Shown: piece after piece, positions 17,401 through 25,505 of the stretch
How the letters are laid out: each line of letters starts with the position of its first letter
How positions within the stretch are numbered: position 1 is the stretch's first letter
Assembly: GCF_023634845.1 (NCBI RefSeq)
Contig: NZ_JAMLJL010000011.1
Location: forward strand, 62,001 to 126,000
Direction of reading: 5' to 3'
DNA length: 64,000 nucleotides
Origin: Flavobacterium amniphilum
Lineage (GTDB): Bacteria; Bacteroidota; Bacteroidia; Flavobacteriales; Flavobacteriaceae
Position numbers and translations under genes: made by a program
The notes under the pieces: generated by a model
The model's input: only the letters and a program-made list of their open reading frames with translations
Database searches by the model: none
What the model was told of the DNA's origin: nothing

Positions 17401-18041
17401 TCTGATTGGACAGTAGCGAACACAAATCCTTTTTCTTTTAAAAACTTAATTGCTTTGGGTAGCGCATACTCAAGGTTTTTTCTTGCTTTTAGGCTATCGT
17501 GAAAAACGATGATGCTTCCGTTTTCTACTTTACGGGTAGCGTTTTTCAGGCAGTTTTCAGGCGTGACCGTTTTGTCGAAATCGGCAGTCAGAATATCCCA
17601 CATGATTATTTTATAGCCTTGATTTCTTAGTTTGGCTGATTGTTTGATGGTGACTTTGCCATAAGGCGGGCGGAATAGTTTTGCTTTGGTTTCATTTGCG
17701 TTGCATAGGATTGAAGCTTCACATTGTTCAATATTTTGTAAATAAACTGATGTTTTTGTTTTCCATCCGTTAAGGTGATTGAACGTATGATTGCCTATAG
17801 CATGTCCGTGTTGGATTATCTTCCGGAAAATATCCGGATGGTTTTCAATGTTCTTTCCGATGCAGAAAAAGGTTGCCGGGATGTTTTCTTCTTTCAGGAT
17901 GTTTAAAACCCATTCTGTGACTTCAGGAGTTGGTCCGTCATCAAACGTAAGGTATATTTTATTGTCCGGGTTGGGAATAGACCAGATTTGGCTTCTGAAA
18001 AGCCATTTGATTGTGTTATTTGTCTTGATCCAGTAAAACAT
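17397..18041 (-). CDS. Polysaccharide deacetylase family protein (NodB-like, CE4)
   Basis: A 214-residue NodB-homology deacetylase. I chose the ATG at 18041 (MFYWIKTNNTIKWLF). The frame can be extended to 18125, but the extension crosses the terminator hairpin at 18051-18083. Motif 1 is YLTFDDGPTPEVTEWVL (catalytic base and metal Asp). Motif 2 is GHAIGNHTFNH (both metal histidines, H-x-x-x-H). Motif 3 is FRPPYGK, then MWDILTADFD, and the late motif is IIVFHDS. All metal ligands are present, so it is probably an active metal-dependent N-acetyl or O-acetyl deacetylase acting on a glycan such as peptidoglycan or a surface polysaccharide. The N-terminus has a short hydrophobic part but no clear cleavable signal. 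Confidence 0.9.
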   Translation of the reverse strand: MFYWIKTNNTIKWLFRSQIWSIPNPDNKIYLTFDDGPTPEVTEWVLNILKEENIPATFFCIGKNIENHPDIFRKIIQHGHAIGNHTFNHLNGWKTKTSVYLQNIEQCEASILCNANETKAKLFRPPYGKVTIKQSAKLRNQGYKIIMWDILTADFDKTVTPENCLKNATRKVENGSIIVFHDSLKARKNLEYALPKAIKFLKEKGFVFATVQSD

Positions 18042-18049
18042 ACTGTAAA

Positions 18050-18084
18050 AATAAAGCTTTCGGTTTAACCCCGAAAGCTTTATT
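18050..18084 (-). terminator. Terminator after the DUF2723 gene
   Basis: A perfect 13-bp inverted repeat (ATAAAGCTTTCGG at 18051-18063 with its complement at 18071-18083) has a 7-nt loop. It lies between the DUF2723 stop (18106) and the deacetylase start (18041). It argues that the two minus-strand genes are separately transcribed. Confidence 0.8.
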
Positions 18085-18105
18085 GAAAAACTATGTTTTT
18101 GTGTT

Positions 18106-21100
18106 TTATTCCAGCTCAAGGCCAAAGCGTTCGAAACGCTGTGCGAAGCTGTTGAAAGCCGGTTTTAATTCGTTGTAAAAGGCTATGTCTTTATTTTCTT
18201 TGGCTACTTCCAGTAAACCTCTGTAGCGTTCTACATCTGTAACGATATCGATACCGAAATCATTCTGCTCGACTGGTTTAAGCGATGCAAAATATTTCAG
18301 TTCATCCTGGTATTTAGCTACCAGGTCTCTTAATACTTTCTGTGCTTTCGCTTTTTTGCCCAGTTTGTAGTAATTGTCGGCCAAAGGATCAACAAGGCTG
18401 TAAAACTCATAGTAGTCCAATGGTAATTTTGCGATAGCCAGGTCTACCACTTTTTCTGCTTTGTCAAATTTGCCTTCAGCTATCAGGGCATTAGCCAGAC
18501 GGTTAAAGTTAGTGCGGTATGAGATGCTGTTCTTTCTGGTTTCAGGATCGTGGTAGATATCGTTTCTTTCGCCGTTACCCCAAGTCCATTTCATAACATT
18601 GTTGTACATTATGTCTGTATCGATTCTTCCCATTTCGAAACTATAAGAGTCTTTTTCAAGAGGTGTTCTGATTGGAACCAAGCGGTAAATCATACCGTCC
18701 AGTTGTAAAAACTCCTTCATCCAGATGTAGTCGTCATCGGCAAAGGCACCCGGAGAGAAATAGATAGGTCTTTTCCAGTTGTTGTTTCTTACGATGTCCA
18801 GCATCATTAAGCGGTTTTTGTATAAGGCATCCCCTTTGATATCGATATCAATGTAAGGAACAATTGAATCATTGAGTTTGGTATTTACCACTTTGTTTGT
18901 GATAACTGCATTTTTGTCAACAGGGATGCGGATTTTGTTTGTCGGATAAAACTGGATCATGTGTCCGTTTCGCATTTCCACCAATGTTCTTGGGTCGTCG
19001 CTTGAAATGAAATTGAAGAATTCATTTACATTCATGCGTTCGTCAGTAGCCTTGTCAAAAATCAGATAGTCGCGTTTTTCACCCACATAATCTTTGTGTT
19101 TAAATGAAATTGGAACTGGGTCTGAGTCATGTGCTTTGCGTACCATGGCGTCTATATACCAGTCGGTCATTAATAAACTTGTGTTTACAATGCGTACATC
19201 GGTTCTGTATCCTTCGATTTCCTGTAAGTACCATAGCGGGAAAGTATCGTTGTCACCGATGGTAAATAAAATAGCGTTAGGTGCGCAGGAATCGAGGTAG
19301 GCTTTTGCCGAAGAAACGGCAGTGTATTTGTCTGAACGGTCATGATCGTCCCAGTTTTGGGTAGCCATCAATACCGGAGCAGCCAGTAAGCATGCTGTGA
19401 TTGCTACCGGAGCAGCAATGTTTGGCGTGATGAATTTTTTGATATAATCATAGATGGCATACACACCAATACCGATCCATATAGCAAATACATAGAATGA
19501 GCCCACCAATGCATAATCGCGTTCACGAGGTTCGAAAGGTCTTTCGTTCAGGTATATTTTCAAAGCCAAGCCAGTAAATAAGAACAAAGCCAAAAGCACA
19601 TAGAAGCTTTTCAGGTCTTTTTTTGCATGGAAGAAGAAGCCGATAAGACCTATGATAAACGGAAGGAAATAATATACATTTCTTCCTTTGTTGTTTTTCC
19701 AGTCGGCCGGAAGGTTTTTCTGGGAATCCAAGCGGAACGAATCGATGGCGTCGATACCACTGATCCAGTTACCGTCTTTTAAGTCAAATTCACCCTGTTT
19801 GTCGTTTTGTCTTCCTGTGAAATTCCACATCAGGTATCTCCAGTACATGTATCCGAATTGGTATTCGAACATGAACTGTAAGTTATCCATTGTAGTTGGT
19901 TTTTCCACAATAAGATATTGTCCGTATGTTTTCAGGAACTTATCGTAGTCTTCAAGTTCTAATTTTCCGGAAGCGTATGCAGCTTTGAATTCACTAACGA
20001 TCTGAGTCATTTGATCCATTTCGTTTTCGTCTTCAAATGCTCCAGGGTTAATGGTAAATTCCAGCGGTCTTGTAAAGCGCATGTAGTTTACATTGTGCTC
20101 GCCGCTCCACATACGGGGCAGTATCGCTTTGTGGTTATCGTCGGTATTTTGTTTTCCGTTTTTGAAATTGTTTACAATAACGTATTTTCCGGTAGCGTAG
20201 TCACGCTCGTAGTTCGGTTTTTCGTCGCTGTATGGGTTGTTTTCGTCCAGACCTGCGTATGCATCAGAGAACTGGGGGCCGTAAAATAATTTTTGTTCAC
20301 CGTATTGTTCACGGTTGTAATAGGCTAGAAGTTCGCGGGCATCCGAAGGTTTGTTTTCATTGATTGGTGTTTCTGCATTGGCACGTATTGGCAGCATTAG
20401 CCAAGTTGAGAATCCGATCAGGATAAATAAAACACACAGTAGAAGTGTATTGAATAAAACTTTTCCTTTTTCGCGGGTATATTTTAATCCGAAATGAAAG
20501 AAAGCAACCAATAAAATAGTGACAAAGATGGTTCCCGAGTTGAATGGTAATCCGATACTGTTTACCATGAAAACTTCAGTGGCACCGAAGAACGTCATGA
20601 TCCAAGGTAATAATAACTTGAAAATGAATAATAATATTGAAACCACTACAATGTTGGCAATAATGAAATTTTTGATTGTAACCTGTTTGTAGTGTTTGAA
20701 GTAGTATAGGAATCCGATTGACGGAATTGTTAATAAAGCCATGAAGTGAACTCCGAATGAAAGTCCGACTACCAAAGCAATTAATAAAAGCCATTTGTTG
20801 CTGCGCGGCGAATCCATTTCCTGTTCCCAGCGAAGGCCAAGCCAGAATAGTAAAGCGATAAGGAAAGTGGCCATGGCGTATACTTCGGCTTCCACGGCGT
20901 TAAACCAGAAGCTGTCAGAGAAGGTGAAAGCCATAGCTCCAACGAAAGAACTTCCTAAAATTGCAATTGAATTCGTTTTGGTTATTTCGGTTACAGCTAC
21001 TGTTATCTTTCTTAATACTATAGTTGAAGACCAGAACAAGAACAGAATGGTAAAAGCACTGGAGAATACAGACATCATGTTGACCATTAATGCTACATTT

Positions 21101-21318
21101 TCTTTTCCGATGGCAAACATTGAGAAAAAGGCACCGATCATTTGGAACAAAGGAGCTCCGGGTGGATGTCCTACTTCAAGATTGGCTGCTGTAGCGATAT
21201 ATTCGCCACAATCCCAGAAACTCATGGTAGGTTCAACGGTCAGGGAATAAACTAAAAGAGCGATAAAGAAGGAAGCCCATCCCAGAATGGTATTCCACTT
21301 ATTGAAGTTGAATGACAT
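18106..21318 (-). CDS. DUF2723 large membrane protein, glycosyltransferase-like
   Basis: A 1070-residue polytopic inner-membrane protein with the DUF2723 signature at its start: LVYSLTVEPTMSFWDCGEYI followed by NLEVGHPPGAPLFQMIGAFF. About ten hydrophobic helices cover residues 10-335 and a further group covers about 545-680. A soluble C-terminal part from about 690 contains IGDNDTFPLWYLQEIEGYR and ends in a helical TPR-like stretch (about 965-1040). The Asp/Glu and HPPGAP motifs near the first helix resemble those of lipid-dependent glycosyltransferases (GT-C fold, protein O-mannosyltransferase-like). A role in protein or lipid glycosylation at the periplasmic face is therefore likely but inferred. 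Family members are usually about 1000-1200 residues. Confidence 0.85.
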   Translation of the reverse strand: MSFNFNKWNTILGWASFFIALLVYSLTVEPTMSFWDCGEYIATAANLEVGHPPGAPLFQMIGAFFSMFAIGKENVALMVNMMSVFSSAFTILFLFWSSTIVLRKITVAVTEITKTNSIAILGSSFVGAMAFTFSDSFWFNAVEAEVYAMATFLIALLFWLGLRWEQEMDSPRSNKWLLLIALVVGLSFGVHFMALLTIPSIGFLYYFKHYKQVTIKNFIIANIVVVSILLFIFKLLLPWIMTFFGATEVFMVNSIGLPFNSGTIFVTILLVAFFHFGLKYTREKGKVLFNTLLLCVLFILIGFSTWLMLPIRANAETPINENKPSDARELLAYYNREQYGEQKLFYGPQFSDAYAGLDENNPYSDEKPNYERDYATGKYVIVNNFKNGKQNTDDNHKAILPRMWSGEHNVNYMRFTRPLEFTINPGAFEDENEMDQMTQIVSEFKAAYASGKLELEDYDKFLKTYGQYLIVEKPTTMDNLQFMFEYQFGYMYWRYLMWNFTGRQNDKQGEFDLKDGNWISGIDAIDSFRLDSQKNLPADWKNNKGRNVYYFLPFIIGLIGFFFHAKKDLKSFYVLLALFLFTGLALKIYLNERPFEPRERDYALVGSFYVFAIWIGIGVYAIYDYIKKFITPNIAAPVAITACLLAAPVLMATQNWDDHDRSDKYTAVSSAKAYLDSCAPNAILFTIGDNDTFPLWYLQEIEGYRTDVRIVNTSLLMTDWYIDAMVRKAHDSDPVPISFKHKDYVGEKRDYLIFDKATDERMNVNEFFNFISSDDPRTLVEMRNGHMIQFYPTNKIRIPVDKNAVITNKVVNTKLNDSIVPYIDIDIKGDALYKNRLMMLDIVRNNNWKRPIYFSPGAFADDDYIWMKEFLQLDGMIYRLVPIRTPLEKDSYSFEMGRIDTDIMYNNVMKWTWGNGERNDIYHDPETRKNSISYRTNFNRLANALIAEGKFDKAEKVVDLAIAKLPLDYYEFYSLVDPLADNYYKLGKKAKAQKVLRDLVAKYQDELKYFASLKPVEQNDFGIDIVTDVERYRGLLEVAKENKDIAFYNELKPAFNSFAQRFERFGLELE

Positions 21319-21417
21319 AGAATTTGTATTCGTTTTGTAATTTGCTACACAAAGAAACTGTTTTTTTGTCTAAAGAAAAGGTTAAAAATATTTTTTTTAC
21401 TTTTTTTTAAAAAAAAC

Positions 21418-21447
21418 TTGCGGAATTGAAAAAACGTTGTAAATTTG
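21418..21447 (+). promoter_or_regulatory. Promoter of tRNA-Gln
   Basis: TTG (21418-21420), then a 19-bp spacer, then TAAATTTG (21440-21447): a near-ideal Bacteroidota promoter. It predicts a tRNA precursor with a leader of roughly 45 nt before the mature 5' end at 21501. Confidence 0.75.
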
Positions 21448-21500
21448 CACTCGCAATAAGGAATTAATGCCGCCGGTGTTAAGAAATTAAGCAAAAAAAT

Positions 21501-21571
21501 TGGTCCATGGTGTAATGGTAACACTACGGTTTTTGGTGCCGTCTTTCTAGGTTCGAGTCCTAGTGGACCAA
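21501..21571 (+). tRNA. tRNA-Gln (anticodon UUG)
   Basis: The cloverleaf closes by eye. The acceptor stem is TGGTCCA/TGGACCA, the D arm is GTGT...ACAC, and the anticodon stem is ACGGT/GCCGT with loop TTTTGGT, giving anticodon TTG. The T arm is CTAGG/CCTAG with loop TTCGAGT. The mature length is 71 nt with discriminator A at 21571. The CCA end is not encoded, as is usual in this group. A strong promoter lies upstream and a terminator directly downstream. Confidence 0.95.
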
Positions 21572-21576
21572 CAAAT

Positions 21577-21605
21577 AAAGCTCTGAGAAATCAGGGCTTT
21601 TTTGT
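21577..21605 (+). terminator. Terminator of tRNA-Gln
   Basis: AAAGCTCTGA (21577-21586), a GAAA loop, then TCAGGGCTTT (21591-21600) and more T: a compact GNRA-looped hairpin 6 bp after the tRNA. Confidence 0.85.
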
Positions 21606-21628
21606 TTTTTATATATTTTTTATATTTG
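21601..21628 (+). promoter_or_regulatory. Candidate promoter of the lipoprotein gene
   Basis: TTTG (21601-21604), 16 bp, then TATATTTG (21621-21628), about 20 bp before the ATG at 21649. The spacing is slightly short and the -33 part overlaps the U-tract of the tRNA terminator. Confidence 0.4.
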
Positions 21629-21648
21629 GGTTAGCTAATTCGAACAGT

Positions 21649-22413
21649 ATGAAAAAAATAAGTATACTGATTCTCTGTTTTTTATTGTTTTCCTGTAAGG
21701 AAGAAAAAGCTGAAGAAAAGACAGAGGTGAAAACTGAAGAAGTATCTGCTGAGCAACCGGTTTTGAAAACGTATAATGGTTTTTTAAACGAATCTATTCC
21801 CTTTTTTATGCGTCTTGAATATTCAGATTCCGGAGTGAGCGGGGAATATGAATATGTTAAAGTGGGTAAGGTTGTCCGTTTAGAAGGTTATTTGGAAAAA
21901 GATTCGTTGTTTTTGAAGGAATTTGATGAGAAGAAAAATCATACTGCTACATTTAAAGGAGTTGTTTCAAAAAACCGTTCCGAAGTTTCCGGGAAATGGT
22001 TCTCCAATATAGCGCCTCATGTTTATGTGTTTAAAATGGGAGAAGGGAAGAAAGTCGTTAAGCGCAAGGAAGAAGTTGTTTTGGAAGGGGAGTATGAGAG
22101 TGCTTCTTATAGTGAGGGTGATGATGAAGTAGATGAAGAAGATGGAGATGGTGGTTATGTCGCTACACTTTCGATACGAAAGGAAACAGATACGAAGTAT
22201 TATTTTCAGATTTTAGTGGGGAGTACTAATTGTACCGGAGAAGTTGATGGTTATTTTGTGATTGATGAAAACGGTATGGGCAGGTATTCGTCAGAGGATT
22301 GCCGGGAACTGGTATTTAAATTCGGGAAAAATAAGGTAGAAGTAACGGAAAGCGACTGTGGCCTTCATGGTATGAGTTGTTCGTTTGCCGATACGTATGT
22401 AACGAATAAATAG
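21649..22413 (+). CDS. Lipoprotein of unknown function
   Basis: A 254-residue lipoprotein. MKKISILILCFLLFSCKEEK gives a lipobox with Cys at about residue 16, so the mature protein is membrane-anchored. A Glu/Lys-rich linker follows, then a beta-rich region with YNGFLNESIPFFMRLEY and GVVSKNRSEVSGKW. An acidic stretch (Glu/Asp/Gly near residues 160-170) precedes the C-terminal part, which has four cysteines (NCTGE, DCREL, DCGLHGMSC) that may pair outside the cytoplasm. I do not recognise the family. It stands alone between tRNA-Gln and a bidirectional terminator. Confidence 0.7.
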   Translation: MKKISILILCFLLFSCKEEKAEEKTEVKTEEVSAEQPVLKTYNGFLNESIPFFMRLEYSDSGVSGEYEYVKVGKVVRLEGYLEKDSLFLKEFDEKKNHTATFKGVVSKNRSEVSGKWFSNIAPHVYVFKMGEGKKVVKRKEEVVLEGEYESASYSEGDDEVDEEDGDGGYVATLSIRKETDTKYYFQILVGSTNCTGEVDGYFVIDENGMGRYSSEDCRELVFKFGKNKVEVTESDCGLHGMSCSFADTYVTNK

Positions 22414-22433
22414 CATGTATTTTTGATGAAAAT

Positions 22434-22465
22434 AAAAAAGGCCTTGATATTATCAGGGCCTTTTC
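22434..22465. terminator. Bidirectional terminator between convergent genes
   Basis: AAAAGGCC (22436-22443) pairs with GGCCTTTT (22457-22464), with additional TGATA/TATCA pairing inside. A-runs and T-runs on both sides serve the lipoprotein gene on the plus strand and the fbp operon on the minus strand. Confidence 0.85.
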
Positions 22466-22477
22466 TGTATAAAAGAT

Positions 22478-22954
22478 TTACAACCATTGTTTTTCTACTC
22501 CCGTTGCATCCAGAACATCGATCTCAAGAATAAACCTCATTTTTTCGGCTATCCGGAAAGCTTCTTCTTTGTCGTTGGTTTTGAAAAAGGTGATGTGTTT
22601 GTTTTTGTTGTAGAATACATTCAGCAGGATTATATCACTGGTGACGGATGTACTTGCTGTAACCACGGTAATTGTTTGTTTTTCTTTTGTTTTGAAAACA
22701 GAGACATAATCAAACTTCGGACACGGAATCCACTTTCCGAATTTTAATCTGAATAAGGATTTCATATTCCGGTAGGTTTTGTTGTCCAAATTTATTTCAG
22801 AACCTTCTTTGGTTATCAATCCCAAGCCTATTGCGATAAAAATAGAACCCATGAAGATGTTTTGGAAAAATCCCAAAATTCCTATTATCAGCACGAGATA
22901 TCCGAAAATCCTCTTGGGTAAAGGTGTTTCTTTTAAGTAGGTTATAATGCTCAT
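22478..22954 (-). CDS. Small membrane protein of unknown function
   Basis: A 158-residue protein with two hydrophobic segments near the start (FGYLVLIIGILGFF and IFMGSIFIAIGLGLIT), followed by a soluble part of beta character (SVFKTKEKQTITVVTASTSV). The last part reads NDKEEAFRIAEKMRFIL. Its ATG overlaps the fbp stop as TAATG, so it is translationally coupled to fbp. I do not recognise a family, and the link to sugar metabolism rests only on position. Confidence 0.6.
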   Translation of the reverse strand: MSIITYLKETPLPKRIFGYLVLIIGILGFFQNIFMGSIFIAIGLGLITKEGSEINLDNKTYRNMKSLFRLKFGKWIPCPKFDYVSVFKTKEKQTITVVTASTSVTSDIILLNVFYNKNKHITFFKTNDKEEAFRIAEKMRFILEIDVLDATGVEKQWL

Positions 22955-23961
22955 TATTTATTATTTGTCATAAACTCTTCTGCCTTTTCGACCATGTTAC
23001 GGCTTCCGCAAAAGAAAGGAACGCGTTGGTGCAGTTCAGTAGGTTGTATTTCCATGATGCGGCTGTAACCGTCAGAAGCTTTTCCGCCTGCCTGTTCGGC
23101 AATAAAAGCCATTGGGTTGCATTCGTATAACAAACGCAGTTTTCCTTTAGGAGCTTTTGAGCTGGTCGGGTAAAGGTAAATTCCTCCTTTGATCATGTTT
23201 CTGTGGAAATCGGAAACCAGACTTCCGATGTATCTTGAAGTATACGGACGGTCACCTTCTTCTGACTGACAATACTTGATGTAATCTTTTACACCTTGTG
23301 GGAAATGCACATAGTTACCTTCGTTGATCGAGTAAATTTTTCCGTCTTCTAAGTATTGCATGTTCGGATGTGAAAGGTAAAATGTTCCGATAGCCGGGTT
23401 TAAGGTAAATCCGTTAACGCCATGGCCGGTTGTGTATACCAGCATGGTTGAGGTTCCGTAAATCACATAACCTGCGGCCACCTGATTGACTCCGGGTTGC
23501 AGGAAATCTTCCAGTTGTACCGGTGTTCCCAGAGGAGTAACCCTTCTGTAAACAGAAAAGATGGTTCCTACCGAAACATTTACATCGATATTCGAAGAAC
23601 CATCCAAAGGATCCATTAATACGACATATTTGTTGTTGTGGCTGTTGTCTGATCCGGCAACCGTAATGAAATCGTCATTTTCTTCTGAGGCAATTCCGCA
23701 AACGATTTCCCTGTTGATCAGGGTTTGGATGAAAACTTCATTCGCGTAAACATCTAATTTCTGTTGGTCTTCGCCCTGAACATTCTGATCGCCTGCCGCG
23801 CCCACGATGTCAACTAATCCGGCCTTGTTTACTTTGTAGTTGACCACTTTTGCGGCTAAACGGATCGAGTTGATAATTCTGGATAATTCACCTGAAGAGT
23901 ATTGGAAATCATTTTGCTTTTCGATGATAAATTCACCAAGGGTTTTATTGCGTTCTTCCAT
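22954..23961 (-). CDS. fbp: Fructose-1,6-bisphosphatase class I
   Basis: A 335-residue gluconeogenic phosphatase that converts fructose 1,6-bisphosphate to fructose 6-phosphate in the cytoplasm. I chose the ATG at 23961 ([18 protein letters not shown]), which matches the family start; 13 upstream codons in frame are not conserved. The metal site is visible as [20 protein letters not shown], preceded by the Glu of CGIASEEND. The substrate-binding part includes [20 protein letters not shown] and [17 protein letters not shown]. The length is normal for the class. It is followed by a coupled small membrane-protein gene and lies divergent to the M48 peptidase. Confidence 0.97.
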   Translation of the reverse strand: MEERNKTLGEFIIEKQNDFQYSSGELSRIINSIRLAAKVVNYKVNKAGLVDIVGAAGDQNVQGEDQQKLDVYANEVFIQTLINREIVCGIASEENDDFITVAGSDNSHNNKYVVLMDPLDGSSNIDVNVSVGTIFSVYRRVTPLGTPVQLEDFLQPGVNQVAAGYVIYGTSTMLVYTTGHGVNGFTLNPAIGTFYLSHPNMQYLEDGKIYSINEGNYVHFPQGVKDYIKYCQSEEGDRPYTSRYIGSLVSDFHRNMIKGGIYLYPTSSKAPKGKLRLLYECNPMAFIAEQAGGKASDGYSRIMEIQPTELHQRVPFFCGSRNMVEKAEEFMTNNK

Positions 23962-24110
23962 GTAAGAAATCGTTGTAGTTAGTCCCGCAAATATCATCAT
24001 TTATTTTCAAAGATCCGGCATACTTGTTTTCTAATTTGCACGTTTTCAAAAAGAGAAGTGAATTAACAAAAAACTTGCAAACAGGTTGTTTTTATCACTT
24101 TAAGTTATTT

Positions 24111-24118
24111 TATCTTTG
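24111..24118 (+). promoter_or_regulatory. Candidate promoter -7 box of the M48 peptidase gene
   Basis: TATCTTTG fully matches TAnnTTTG, 22 bp before the ATG at 24141. A TTG lies 23 bp further upstream (24085-24087), which is at the long end of accepted spacing. Confidence 0.5.
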
Positions 24119-24140
24119 TTATTCAATAAAAAATACAATC

Positions 24141-24962
24141 ATGGAAACTAAAAAGATATTCTGTTCTGTTCTGTTATTGGGATTTTGCTCGTTGCAGGCC
24201 CAGATTAATTTAGGAGAAAAAGCGCTAGGAGCTTTGCAGAAAGGCGTTACCAGTTTTACATTCAGCGATGAAGATGCGGCTAAATTATCGAAAGAAGCTG
24301 TAGATAAAATGGATAAGGAAAATGTTGTGGCGGGACCTAAGGATCCTTATACTATCCGATTGAACAAACTGTTCGGTAAGCACAAAAATGAGGGCGGACT
24401 GGTTTTGAATTATAAAGTCTATAAAGTGAAAGAAGTTAATGCTTTTGCAACAGCAGACGGAAGTGTGCGTGTTTTTTCAGGCTTGATGGATATTATGGAT
24501 GACAATGAGTTGCTGGCGGTTATCGGTCATGAAATCGGCCATGTGATTAATCATGATTCGCGTGATGCTATTAAGGCAGCTTACCGTAATGAAGCTCTTT
24601 TGGATGCGGCGGGTTCTTCGTCAGACAAAGTGGCTAAAGTGACTGACGGGCAATTGGGTAAAATAGGGGCGGCTTTGGTAAACAATGCCCACAGCCGTAA
24701 GCAGGAAAGTGATGCCGATACCTATTCGTATGAATTCATGAAGCGTAATAAATATAATGTGAATGCGGTGGAATCTGCTTTTGCCATTCTGGCGAAACTG
24801 AATGAAGGAGCAGAATCCAATATCATTACCAAGATGATGAGTTCGCATCCTGATCCGAAAGACAGAGCCCAAAAAGCAAAAGAAAGAGCCGTGGCTGAAG
24901 GATTGTACAAACCGTATGTTAAGATTGTTCCTAAAAAAACGACTGCTAAAAAGAAAAAATAA
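24141..24962 (+). CDS. M48 family metallopeptidase (periplasmic)
   Basis: A 273-residue zinc peptidase. I chose the ATG at 24141, giving a signal peptide (METKKIFCSVLLLGFCSLQAQ); 39 upstream in-frame codons are not conserved. The zinc site is AVIGHEIGHVINHDSRD (HExxH near residue 136), with the third ligand Glu in SRKQESDADTYSYEF. SSHPDPKDRAQK near the end is typical of the Oma1/LoiP-like group, which degrades misfolded exported proteins. The C-terminus is very Lys-rich. The next gene begins 1 bp after the stop, so the two are probably an operon. Confidence 0.9.
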   Translation: METKKIFCSVLLLGFCSLQAQINLGEKALGALQKGVTSFTFSDEDAAKLSKEAVDKMDKENVVAGPKDPYTIRLNKLFGKHKNEGGLVLNYKVYKVKEVNAFATADGSVRVFSGLMDIMDDNELLAVIGHEIGHVINHDSRDAIKAAYRNEALLDAAGSSSDKVAKVTDGQLGKIGAALVNNAHSRKQESDADTYSYEFMKRNKYNVNAVESAFAILAKLNEGAESNIITKMMSSHPDPKDRAQKAKERAVAEGLYKPYVKIVPKKTTAKKKK

Positions 24963-24963
24963 T

Positions 24964-25437
24964 ATGATTATCCGAAAAGGAACCCAAAATGACATGGCCG
25001 ATGTGCTGGAGCTTATCCGTGAACTGGCTATTTTTGAAAAAGAACCTGATGCTGTTGTGATTACGGTTGGGGATTTAGAGCGTGACGGATTTGGAGAAAA
25101 TCCTTTATTCCAGACTTTCATTGCTGAAGAAGCCGGAGAGATTATCGGTATGGCATTGTATTACTACCGTTATTCGACCTGGAAAGGAAGAACCATCCAT
25201 TTGGAAGATTTGATCGTAAAAGCAGATAAGCGCGGGACAGGAGCCGGTTTTGCCCTGTACCAGGAAATTATCAAGCAGGGTAAAAAGGACAATGTACGCC
25301 GTATTGAATGGAATGTGCTGGATTGGAACCAGCATGCCATAGATTTTTATGAAAAATCAGGAGCTGTGGTTCTTGATGACTGGAGTGTGGTTCAAATGAG
25401 CGAAGAAGGAATCAGTGCATTCCTGAATAAATTATAA
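24964..25437 (+). CDS. GNAT family N-acetyltransferase (diamine acetyltransferase-like)
   Basis: A 157-residue acetyl-CoA-dependent acetyltransferase. I chose the ATG at 24964 (MIIRKGTQNDMADVLEL), 1 bp after the M48 stop. The acetyl-CoA loop is KRGTGAGFALYQEI near residue 85. The pattern IIGMALYYYRYSTWKGRTIH followed by LEDLIVKADKRG, and the ending WNVLDWNQHAIDFYEKSGA, resembles the spermidine/spermine N1-acetyltransferase-like branch. A polyamine or thialysine substrate is thus plausible but inferred. No link to the preceding peptidase is known. Confidence 0.88.
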   Translation: MIIRKGTQNDMADVLELIRELAIFEKEPDAVVITVGDLERDGFGENPLFQTFIAEEAGEIIGMALYYYRYSTWKGRTIHLEDLIVKADKRGTGAGFALYQEIIKQGKKDNVRRIEWNVLDWNQHAIDFYEKSGAVVLDDWSVVQMSEEGISAFLNKL

Positions 25438-25505
25438 ATATTAACAACAATCAAAACCATGAGGCTTCGGTTATGGGGCCGGCGTGTTTTGAAATTTAAA
25501 CAACT

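Noticed and set aside
18042-18125. Longer start for the polysaccharide deacetylase
   Set aside because: The extension crosses a perfect 13-bp terminator stem and overlaps the end of the DUF2723 gene; the ATG at 18041 is preferred.
25472-25495. GC-rich patch before the aspartate kinase as a possible leader RNA
   Set aside because: It shows only a very short AACC/GGTT pairing and no family resemblance such as a lysine riboswitch.
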